NCBI GenBank assembly: GCA_003550725.1
Contig: PUKZ01000193.1
Span: forward strand, 1-41,029
Direction of reading: 5' to 3'
DNA: 41,029 bases
DNA from: Bacteroidales bacterium
GTDB taxonomy: Bacteria; Bacteroidota; Bacteroidia; Bacteroidales; UBA7960
Part shown: positions 35,647-41,029 of the stretch, one piece after another
How positions within the stretch are numbered: the stretch's first letter is position 1
How the letters are laid out: the number at the start of each line of letters is the position of its first letter
Made by a program: the position numbers and the translations under genes
Notes under the pieces: generated by a model
What the model was told of the DNA's origin: nothing
The model's input: the letters and a program-made list of their open reading frames with translations, nothing else
The model's database searches: none

Positions 35647-35719
35647 AAAATATTTTTTTTACTATCCATGTTCAATAAATTTTAGTTTGTTTATCATTAA
35701 TCTGTTAATTTGATTTCAT

Positions 35720-35746
35720 AAGGGAAGTTTTTACTTCCCTTTTTTT
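35720..35746 (+). terminator. intrinsic terminator of the receptor operon
   Basis: Perfect arms AAGGGAAGT (35720-35728) and ACTTCCCTT (35733-35741) with a TTTT loop, followed by further T residues. Confidence 0.9.
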
Positions 35747-36185
35747 ATGGGTATATTGGCTAGTTATTTTTTTGAGTTGCTATGATAAAAAAGTTCCCAC
35801 GAATAGTGCGCAAAGCTATTCTGTTAATATTGTTTTTTAATCCCTTTTCTTAAACTAACATATTTTAAATTTTATAATTCATATCACTAAAACCAATAGT
35901 TATCGGTAATTATTTACCAGTTTTTAGGGATTGCAGGAATAACTTGTAATTACGAGTTTTGCAATGGTGTTTTACTAAGTATACATAAGGTTTCAAAACA
36001 GGTTGTTTATATTTTTTGAAAAAAACTAGTAAAACAATCCTATTTATGGAAATAGAAGACTAAATCCACTTTCAGCCCTTTTTATTGCTGAAAAACATAA
36101 GTAAAATTATATTTCCGGTGAAACCAGGTGAAAATGTAAACACCTTTTAAAAAAAAAGCATTAAAAACTAAAAGATTTAAAAGAA
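35747..36185. other. spacer before the third lipoprotein gene
   Basis: 439 bases, no gene. GAATAG / CTATTC (35800-35821 area) forms a small hairpin. GTTTTACTA (35969-35977) and TAGTAAAAC (36027-36035) form a 9-base inverted repeat. AGGTG / CACCT (36126-36145) forms another small stem near the gene start. The 36186 gene probably has its own promoter here, since a terminator precedes this spacer. Confidence 0.45.
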
Positions 36186-37187
36186 ATGAAAAAGCAAAAA
36201 AAGAACAATTCAATTCAGTTAAAAAAGAATCAACAACCATTTTTCATTAGTAACATATCTAATATCTTGCCATCAGTTTTTCGACTGGCAACCTTTTTGT
36301 TACTTGCTCCTGTATTGTTTTTAACTCAGTCTTGTAGTGACGATAACGACGACATTAAGGATGATGGCACCCCCCCGGTAATTGAATATGCAACAGGGCG
36401 CGACAGTTTCCGTCCTGACCAGGGAGAAACACGTAGCAGCACAACTAATCACATACATGTGAGGTTTAGTGTTACTGATAATGCTGGCATTGAAGAAATT
36501 ATAGCAACTGTCTCTTCAAGTTACCCGGGTAGCACCCCTGATGGCTTCAGTTTAATAGATGTTGAACACATATTTACTGCTGATGCAGAAGATGACGCTT
36601 TCCGTATTGAAGATGGTGCAAAATTTGTTAATGTAGATGCTACAGCCACTGATATTTATTGGGAAAATATAATACAGGATCTTCCCATTGCAGGTCCTTA
36701 CGATTTCAGAGTGAGTGCTACTGACATATTTGGGAATACAACTTATGATGATCAACAGGTAAACAAACGTTTTTATTTGAGCCGTGCATATTCACCGACA
36801 ATCTCACTTGACCATGATGAAAACGAAATATTTGCCCAGACTGGAGAAACAGTTATTGTTGAGGGAGAAATACTTAAAAATGATGAAGATGAAAATTCAT
36901 CAGATATTGCATTTATATGGATGCGTGTAAGTAAAGAAGATGAGCACGATGATTTTGACCCGAGTTCAGATGCTCTGTATGAAGCGAGCTGGGGGCAATC
37001 TTTAAGACTAAACACTTCCGGAGATGATTTGCCGGGAACTTCAGTTATTAACATCAACGATGACCTGTTATACAATGGTAATGAGATAACAGCTCCTTCA
37101 GAAGAAGGCAATTACTCTCTAATAATTTGGGCTGAAGATGTCAACGGAAATGTTAACCGGGTTTCGGCAAGTCTTATTGTTGAATAG
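36186..37187 (+). CDS. large DUF4625-like lipoprotein, two beta domains
   Basis: 333 residues. A long basic N-terminus precedes the hydrophobic signal (about 30-48) and Cys50 (LTQSC, lipobox imperfect), followed by SDDNDDIKDD, an acidic run typical of surface-exported lipoproteins. Two Ig-like beta domains follow: about 62-200 (PPVIEYATGRDSFRPDQGE, NHIHVRFSVTDNAGIEEI, YDFRVSATDIFGN) and about 205-333 (SPTISLDHDENEIFAQTGETV, YSLIIWAEDVNGNVNRVS). Both show the 'T/VTDxxGN' edge strand of DUF4625-like proteins. It is much less His-rich than the other two. It lies beyond the operon terminator but in the same direction, and looks like a third member of the locus. Confidence 0.75.
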   Translation: MKKQKKNNSIQLKKNQQPFFISNISNILPSVFRLATFLLLAPVLFLTQSCSDDNDDIKDDGTPPVIEYATGRDSFRPDQGETRSSTTNHIHVRFSVTDNAGIEEIIATVSSSYPGSTPDGFSLIDVEHIFTADAEDDAFRIEDGAKFVNVDATATDIYWENIIQDLPIAGPYDFRVSATDIFGNTTYDDQQVNKRFYLSRAYSPTISLDHDENEIFAQTGETVIVEGEILKNDEDENSSDIAFIWMRVSKEDEHDDFDPSSDALYEASWGQSLRLNTSGDDLPGTSVININDDLLYNGNEITAPSEEGNYSLIIWAEDVNGNVNRVSASLIVE

Positions 37188-37292
37188 TTTTGAAGATTAA
37201 AATAAAAATGATTATTAAACAATTTCGTTCTTTCTTATTAAATTAGTTGATGTTGATTTATTTTTAAATTAGTGCCTTGTGACGATGGATGG

Positions 37293-37329
37293 GTGGATGG
37301 GGATGCGGCTTTGCCGTATTCCTATCCAC
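37293..37329 (+). other. 17-bp RNA-type hairpin with G-U pairs
   Basis: Arms 37293-37309 and 37313-37329 around a TTT loop. Fourteen positions are Watson-Crick and the three others are G-U on the plus-strand RNA (they would be A-C on the minus strand), so all 17 pair only in plus-strand transcripts. No U-run follows. It lies about 105 bases after the stop of the 36186 gene, so it could protect that mRNA's 3' end or belong to a small structured repeat. Confidence 0.7.
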
Positions 37330-37418
37330 ATCACTTTATTATCAAGCGACACGGTCATTTCTAACGAAGCGATAGTGAGGTGAGAAATCGTTTTGATTTA
37401 CTCAAGGCGTTAGTTCAA

Positions 37419-37449
37419 CCACCACAAAACTACACATCAAGGGCTAAAA
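37419..37449 (-). repeat. dispersed repeat, copy 2 (inverted)
   Basis: Reverse complement of the 31785-31815 repeat with 30 of 31 positions identical. It marks the right side of the receptor/lipoprotein locus. Confidence 0.8.
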
Positions 37450-37461
37450 AACCGTTAAAAC

Positions 37462-37483
37462 TTGTCGTAAAGTCGGGGCGAAA
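37462..37483 (+). repeat. single downstream copy of the TTGTCGTAAAGTCGGGGC repeat
   Basis: The 18-base core is identical to two of the three copies at 38834-38925 and has the same orientation. It begins four bases after the AAA/DUF4143 gene's stop, so the gene is bracketed by direct copies. Confidence 0.9.
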
Positions 37484-37487
37484 GCTA

Positions 37488-38795
37488 TTATCTGAGTATA
37501 TTATCAATTGCATAAACAGGATAAACACAAATATTATCGTATTTAGCAAAGTTTTCAAGTGATGTTCTTACTCCTTTTTTTTGTTTTTTTAGTTTAAGAA
37601 ATATAAATATGCTTTGCATTTTTCCTTGCTTTCCCGATTTTACCTCAATAGGAAGTATGCTTGATTTTTTTTCAATCAGATAATCAACTTCTGCACTACT
37701 TCCTTTTTTTTCTCGATGCCAGTAAAAAAGCTCGGGTTTGGAGTTTGAAAATCTGTTTTTAACAATCTCTAGTCCGATGAATTGCTCCACAAGATTTCCC
37801 TTGTTTATTTGACTAAGATGATCGGCGGTAAAAAAAATTGCCGGATTAAGTTTAAGACTACGTTGCAATATTCCTGTATCGAAGAATATTACTTTATATT
37901 TCCTCATGTTTTTCTCGGCTGCTAATGGCGTTCCATTTGCCGAGGAATGATAAACCTTATAGCATAGTCCGGCCATTACAAGCATATCTACGGCTTCTTT
38001 TTTCTGCGCGTGATTGCCACTTTCCGATGATTTATTTATATTAAATTTGCTCCCGGTCTGGTGCATTACAGATAAATATACATCTTTTAAACGGGATGTA
38101 TTTATTCGCTTTTTGTATTTTGCAAAATCGTCTTCCAAGGAATTTGTAATATCATCCAAAACTTTTTGAACTTCTAGTATATCGGATGTTTCAACAAAAG
38201 TTTTAACTGCTTCGGGCATGCCTCCGATAATTAGAAATTTTACAAACAGCTCATTTAATTGTTTGTGAAAAACCTCATCAACTTGATTATCCGGCGATGC
38301 CTCGGATTTAATTTTAACCAAGGATTCTTTTTGCATTGCCATTAGAAACTCATTAAAAGAAAGTGGATACATAAAAAGCGACTTTATTCTTCCGACACCG
38401 AAAGATGAAAGTTCTTCTAGTGCAAACTCTAATAGAGAACCGGCAGCGACAACATGCAGTTTGGGACGTTTCTCATAAAAAAAACGCAGTGATTGTAATG
38501 CTTCCGGACAAGATTGAATTTCATCAAAAAATAATAATGACTCGCCATCTTTTATAGATATGTTATAATATGCTGAAAGCTTAGTACAAATAGCATCAGG
38601 CGAAAGATTATCCTTAAAAAAACTCTTTACCTCCGGTTCCATCTCAAAGTTTACTTCAATAAAATGCTTAAACTTTTCGCCGAGTTTACGGATAATATAA
38701 GTTTTACCTACCTGCCTCGCACCCCTAAGAAGCAACGGTTTTTTGTTTTTGTCTGATTTCCAACTTGTTAAGCTCTGAAATATTAGTCTTTCCAT
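37488..38795 (-). CDS. AAA ATPase with DUF4143 (PD-(D/E)XK-like) domain
   Basis: 435 residues. The N-terminal AAA_14 domain has Walker A LLLRGARQVGKTYI (residues 21-34), Walker B LLFFDEIQSCPEAL (Asp91-Glu92) and a sensor-1-like VVAAGSLLEFAL. The C-terminal DUF4143 domain (about 190-400) has IGGMPEAV, FFDTGILQ and the nuclease-like core SSAEVDYLIEKKSSILPIEVKSGKQ with Asp and Glu-x-Lys in PD-(D/E)XK spacing. These proteins are abundant, often multicopy and patchily distributed in Bacteroidota; their function is unsettled. ATG at 38795. Its candidate promoter overlaps or abuts the 33-bp repeats upstream, and another repeat copy follows its stop, suggesting the gene travels as a cassette (inference). 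Confidence 0.92.
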   Translation of the reverse strand: MERLIFQSLTSWKSDKNKKPLLLRGARQVGKTYIIRKLGEKFKHFIEVNFEMEPEVKSFFKDNLSPDAICTKLSAYYNISIKDGESLLFFDEIQSCPEALQSLRFFYEKRPKLHVVAAGSLLEFALEELSSFGVGRIKSLFMYPLSFNEFLMAMQKESLVKIKSEASPDNQVDEVFHKQLNELFVKFLIIGGMPEAVKTFVETSDILEVQKVLDDITNSLEDDFAKYKKRINTSRLKDVYLSVMHQTGSKFNINKSSESGNHAQKKEAVDMLVMAGLCYKVYHSSANGTPLAAEKNMRKYKVIFFDTGILQRSLKLNPAIFFTADHLSQINKGNLVEQFIGLEIVKNRFSNSKPELFYWHREKKGSSAEVDYLIEKKSSILPIEVKSGKQGKMQSIFIFLKLKKQKKGVRTSLENFAKYDNICVYPVYAIDNILR

Positions 38796-38819
38796 ATTTT
38801 TTTAGTTGTAAATTTACTG

Positions 38820-38827
38820 CAAATATA
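38820..38827 (-). promoter_or_regulatory. candidate -7 element for the AAA/DUF4143 gene
   Basis: Minus-strand TATATTTG fits TAnnTTTG, 24 bases upstream of the ATG. The -33 region would lie inside the first repeat copy (38834-38851). Confidence 0.5.
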
Positions 38828-38833
38828 ATTATT

Positions 38834-38925
38834 TTGTCGTAAAGTCGGGGCAAAAAATCAAAAAACTTGTCGTAAAGTCGGGGCAAAAAATTATAAAACT
38901 TGTCGTAAAGTCGGGACGAATGACT
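38834..38925 (+). repeat. three tandem copies of a 33-bp-period repeat
   Basis: TTGTCGTAAAGTCGGGGC starts at 38834 and 38867, and a variant ending GGGAC starts at 38900. Spacing is exactly 33 bases both times, about three helical turns. The filler between cores is A/T-rich and similar but not identical. Not a CRISPR: the 15-base filler is too short and too alike. Confidence 0.92.
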
Positions 38926-39163
38926 TTTTACAATACTTAAAGTTTTAATGCTGCTAGTAACTTGCATTATTGACATAATATAATTGTCGAAAACAGGAGG
39001 TTCGGATTAAACCTTAGCATCAAAATACCCAACCTTAACCTTAACCTCATCCTCTTCACCTTGGGTTAATGATTGCACAATGGATTATATTCAAACTGAA
39101 TGATATGATTAATGAGCTACTAAAATATTTGATAGATTTTTGGCAGTTGTCTGCTTCAAAACT
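38926..39163. other. spacer between the LuxR gene end and the repeat block
   Basis: 238 bases. The only notable item is a minus-strand stretch (about 39012-39089) that translates as LTQGEEDEVKVKVGYFDAKV and stops. This protein-like tail of about 25 codons has no start codon and may be a gene remnant. CTTAACCTTAACCT on the plus strand is the same codons read backwards, not a telomere-like repeat. Confidence 0.4.
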
Positions 39164-39754
39164 CTACTCAATAGATATAATCTTTTGTGTAATAGCATAT
39201 ATAGTCAATCCTGACAACGATTTGATGCCCGTCTTGCGGGTTATTTTTTTCCGGTGGCTGGCCACGGTATGAGTGCTTATAAACAATTTATCGGCTATTT
39301 CTTTATTTGAAAGCCCGTTAATTAATTCAATCAACACATCCTTTTCACGGCTGCTTAACTCCTCGGTTTTATTTGCTTCCCTGCAAATGCAATCATCAGT
39401 TGAAACCCTGCATATCGTTTCTTTTATTTTTTCAGGGTTTTCAGTTATTTCAACCGTATCATCAAAAAGCTCAATAGTATTTTTGTCGAAATACGAATAT
39501 AGTATTCCAACCCAATAAGTGTTTGGAAGGCTTTTCTTAACAGCATTAAAGTTTTTTTTGTTTGACACTACATAAGATGGGTTGATCATTACAACATGCA
39601 GTTTTTCTTTATCTTTAAAATCAGTTAATTCCTGTATGCCATTAAACCTGTAAATATGAAAATGGTGATCGGATTTTAATAAAATATTGGTCAACCCTTC
39701 ATAAATAATATGGGAATGTTCAATAACTGCTATGTAAATATTGCATTCCGTCAC
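39164..39754 (-). CDS. LuxR-type transcription regulator with degenerate receiver domain
   Basis: 196 residues. N-terminal receiver-like fold (1-120): IAVIEHSHIIYEGLTNIL then LHVVMINPSYVV, where the normal phospho-acceptor Asp after strand 3 is Asn, so classical phosphorylation is unlikely. The C-terminal GerE/LuxR HTH (about 130-190) is complete: LSSREKDVLIELINGLSNKEIADKLFISTHTVASHRKKI. A Cys pair (DDCICRE) lies in the linker near residue 120 and could be redox- or metal-sensitive (inference). The start is GTG at 39754, overlapping the hemerythrin stop as GTGA; no in-frame ATG would keep the first strand. It is coupled to the hemerythrin gene and probably acts in the same response. Confidence 0.88.
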   Translation of the reverse strand: MTECNIYIAVIEHSHIIYEGLTNILLKSDHHFHIYRFNGIQELTDFKDKEKLHVVMINPSYVVSNKKNFNAVKKSLPNTYWVGILYSYFDKNTIELFDDTVEITENPEKIKETICRVSTDDCICREANKTEELSSREKDVLIELINGLSNKEIADKLFISTHTVASHRKKITRKTGIKSLSGLTIYAITQKIISIE

Positions 39755-40464
39755 TTTACCGGGGCTTTTTCAGTTTTAACAATAAGTGGGATCAACGCAG
39801 ATTCTTCTATCGCATAATGGATATTTAAATCATAATCCAGCTCAAAAAGGCTTATTATAAGCTTCCGGCGCATCGAACGGTCTTTTTCTATCGGAATATG
39901 GCGTAATAATAAATTTTTTAACTCCATCAACTTTGACTCAATATCTGTATGATGATCGCTATATACTTTAGCCGAATAGTCTTTCTTTCCATTGGCATCA
40001 ACATTATCATTCAGCATATCCATAAAATAAGGGAATGCTACTTTGTCCTCATAATCAAGATGCTCTAAAACTTCATTGAAATATTCATCAAAAAATTTTC
40101 CTATCAGTTTTATCTCTTTAGTTTCGTTAACTGATGATATTTTTTTTATTAACTGTTGTATTTCCGGATATTTCTCATCTTTGTAATAATCGTGACTGCT
40201 TTTCAGAAAATTGATGATTGTTGATATGTCTGATCTGGAATATTTAGCGGCATCAAGCTCGTTAAAGCCGTTATAAAGGTTGGCAATATCAATAAAAATA
40301 TTGGTGTTTATGGAGTTTTCTATGCATACTTTTTCTACGGTTTTGTTATAAACCATAAAGTCGAGATTGAAATGCTCCATCATCAAAAGCAGGTAGGGGT
40401 TTTCAAAAAACAAACCCGACATCTTCATTTCCGGTTTTATATAGGTTTTTTTTGTTTGATACAT
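39751..40464 (-). CDS. hemerythrin-like (HHE) di-iron protein
   Basis: 237 residues with a four-helix HHE cation-binding domain after a 75-residue N-terminal region that itself looks helical. Likely di-iron ligands: His91 (SSHDYYKDEKYPE), His135 and Glu139 (LEHLDYEDKVAFPYF), His171/His172 (SDHHTDIE), His216 and Glu220 (NIHYAIEESALIPLI). It lacks the N-terminal ScdA domain Cys of YtfE/RIC proteins. Family members bind O2 or NO or repair iron centres. The LuxR gene follows with a four-base overlap, suggesting a sensor-regulator pair for oxygen or nitrosative stress (inference). ATG at 40464. Confidence 0.88.
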   Translation of the reverse strand: MYQTKKTYIKPEMKMSGLFFENPYLLLMMEHFNLDFMVYNKTVEKVCIENSINTNIFIDIANLYNGFNELDAAKYSRSDISTIINFLKSSHDYYKDEKYPEIQQLIKKISSVNETKEIKLIGKFFDEYFNEVLEHLDYEDKVAFPYFMDMLNDNVDANGKKDYSAKVYSDHHTDIESKLMELKNLLLRHIPIEKDRSMRRKLIISLFELDYDLNIHYAIEESALIPLIVKTEKAPVK

Positions 40465-40636
40465 AATGTTTAATAGTAAGCCGATATTGAAAAAATATCT
40501 CTGAATTTAAAATAAACTTCAAAGTAACTTAAAAAACACCACATTTACAATCCCTTAAAATAGTGATTTTTTCTGTATGTTGATAAGTTGTTTATAACTC
40601 CTGCCTGTTATAGGTTAACATTTTATTTTGATATTA

Positions 40637-40644
40637 TACTTTTG
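40637..40644 (+). promoter_or_regulatory. -7 element driving the cobalamin riboswitch
   Basis: TACTTTTG fits TAnnTTTG and ends five bases before the P1 stem of the riboswitch, exactly where transcription should start. Confidence 0.6.
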
Positions 40645-40649
40645 TTGCA

Positions 40650-40808
40650 TTATTCGGTTCTTAATGGATTAATAGGGAATTTGGTGAAAATCCAAAACTA
40701 TCCCCGTAGCTGTGAGTTCCAAAAACAGGTTTAATCAACATGCCACTGTTTAAAAAAAATAATGGGAAGGCGATTAAACCGGGACAAGTCAGAAAACCTG
40801 CCGGATAA
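40650..40808 (+). promoter_or_regulatory. cobalamin (B12) riboswitch
   Basis: All conserved blocks of the cobalamin aptamer are present in order: GGTGAAAATCC, CCCCGTAGCTGTGAG, TGCCACTGT, TGGGAAGGCG and AAGTCAGAAAACCTGCC. The closing P1 stem is TTATTCGG (40650-40657) with CCGGATAA (40801-40808), all paired with one G-U. After it, a GCTTTCGGGTGAAAAGC hairpin (about 40822-40838) may belong to the expression platform. Such riboswitches in Bacteroidota repress B12 uptake (btuB-type receptor) or B12-replaceable enzymes. The regulated gene is outside the window or displaced by the element starting near 40937. Confidence 0.95.
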
Positions 40809-40936
40809 ATTAATTCTTGTAGCTTTCGGGTGAAAAGCAAAGGAATGTTCTACTCATCAAAGGATATTCTTACTTTCCCGTTAGTTACCATTTGTTAATT
40901 CTAAATCTTAACCTAAAAATCTAAAATAAAAAATAA

Positions 40937-41007
40937 CGGAAGTGAGCTAAAATGCTTATCTTTAAGGCATTAAACAAAATAAACAAAACACTTTAAACTC
41001 ACTTCCG
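40937..41007. repeat. 10-base perfect inverted repeat before a start codon
   Basis: CGGAAGTGAG (40937-40946) and CTCACTTCCG (40998-41007), with partial matches continuing inward. The right arm ends two bases before an ATG. It may be the left end of an insertion sequence or an operator; the window ends too soon to tell. Confidence 0.6.
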
Positions 41008-41009
41008 AG

Positions 41010-41029
41010 ATGAAAGATACAAATAAAAA
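41010..41029 (+). CDS. possible start of a gene (cut by window end)
   Basis: ATG at 41010 opens a frame reading MKDTNK up to the window edge. It is preceded by the inverted repeat and an AT-rich leader. Six codons are too few for any identification; it could be a transposase or the gene controlled by the riboswitch. Confidence 0.3.

Larger units (their letters stand above)
37188..37487. other. structured, repeat-rich spacer
   Basis: 300 bases without a gene. From left to right: AT-rich end of the lipoprotein unit, a 17-bp hairpin (37293-37329), a GGTCATTTCTAACGAAG ... GAGAAATCG segment (37352-37389) of a type I recall as dispersed in Bacteroidota genomes, the inverted repeat copy (37419-37449) and one copy of the TCGTAAAGTCGGGG repeat (37462-37483). 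Confidence 0.6.

Noticed and set aside
38834-38925. Possible CRISPR array
   Set aside because: Only three or four copies, a core of 18 bases with 15-base A/T-rich filler that is nearly alike between units, and no cas genes.
38725-38976. 83-codon minus-strand frame with LPRLYDKF repeated three times
   Set aside because: It is the 33-bp repeat (11 codons) read in frame. It begins upstream of the likely promoter of the ATPase gene and runs into that gene in another frame, so real translation is unlikely.
39030-39055. CCTTAACCTTAACC resembles a telomere-type repeat
   Set aside because: Only two to three units; better explained as GAGGTTAAGGTTAAG codons (EVKVK) of a decayed minus-strand reading frame.

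Overview
The window looks like a chromosomal segment of a low-GC member of the Bacteroidota, probably an anaerobic or microaerophilic Bacteroidales/Marinilabiliales-type organism. Signs seen directly: AT-rich spacers, few Shine-Dalgarno sequences, repeated TAnnTTTG-type -7 promoter elements, a TonB-dependent receptor with an N-terminal carboxypeptidase-regulatory-like domain, lipoproteins with acidic residues after the lipobox cysteine, and a TPR/beta-propeller/OmpA protein of PorE-like (type IX secretion) layout. The genus-level guess is inference.

Layout. 1-3.2 kb: the tail of an IS30-type transposase, a small acidic protein, ManA, a rhodanese-fold protein without the catalytic cysteine and a four-helix membrane protein, closed by a bidirectional terminator. 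3.2-8.6 kb (minus): indolepyruvate oxidoreductase iorA-iorB followed by full-length glycine dehydrogenase gcvP, with a 20-bp-arm palindrome between iorA and iorB. 9-11 kb (plus): an M19 dipeptidase lipoprotein and ACP phosphodiesterase. 11.0-11.3 kb: a MITE-like fold-back element and a terminator between convergent genes. 11.3-18.7 kb (minus): M3 peptidase lipoprotein, exported nitroreductase, kynureninase, PolB-type exonuclease and the PorE-like OmpA protein. 19-24 kb (minus): ffh-folD-queE, and a nucleoside phosphorylase with a SirB1-type protein. 24.2-27 kb (plus): cinA, fbp and tRNA-Val(GAC).

From the tRNA onward the window becomes accessory in character. 27-28.7 kb holds degenerate sequence and a VapBC-type toxin-antitoxin pair with a palindromic operator. 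A methyltransferase, a small lipoprotein and a short-form PurC follow. 32-37.2 kb carries a TonB-dependent receptor with three DUF4625-like lipoproteins, one strikingly histidine-rich. I read this as a probable metal-acquisition locus, and it lies between inverted copies of a dispersed repeat. 37.5-38.9 kb is an AAA/DUF4143 ATPase gene bracketed by copies of an 18-base repeat, three of them in tandem at a 33-bp period over and upstream of its promoter. 39.2-40.5 kb encodes a translationally coupled hemerythrin/LuxR pair. The window ends with a clear cobalamin riboswitch whose target is cut off, possibly behind an inserted element.

Most genes are housekeeping: amino-acid fermentation and one-carbon metabolism (iorAB, gcvP, folD), sugar phosphates (manA, fbp), purine and queuosine synthesis, protein targeting and peptide salvage. 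The novelty lies in the accessory right third and in several structured non-coding elements.
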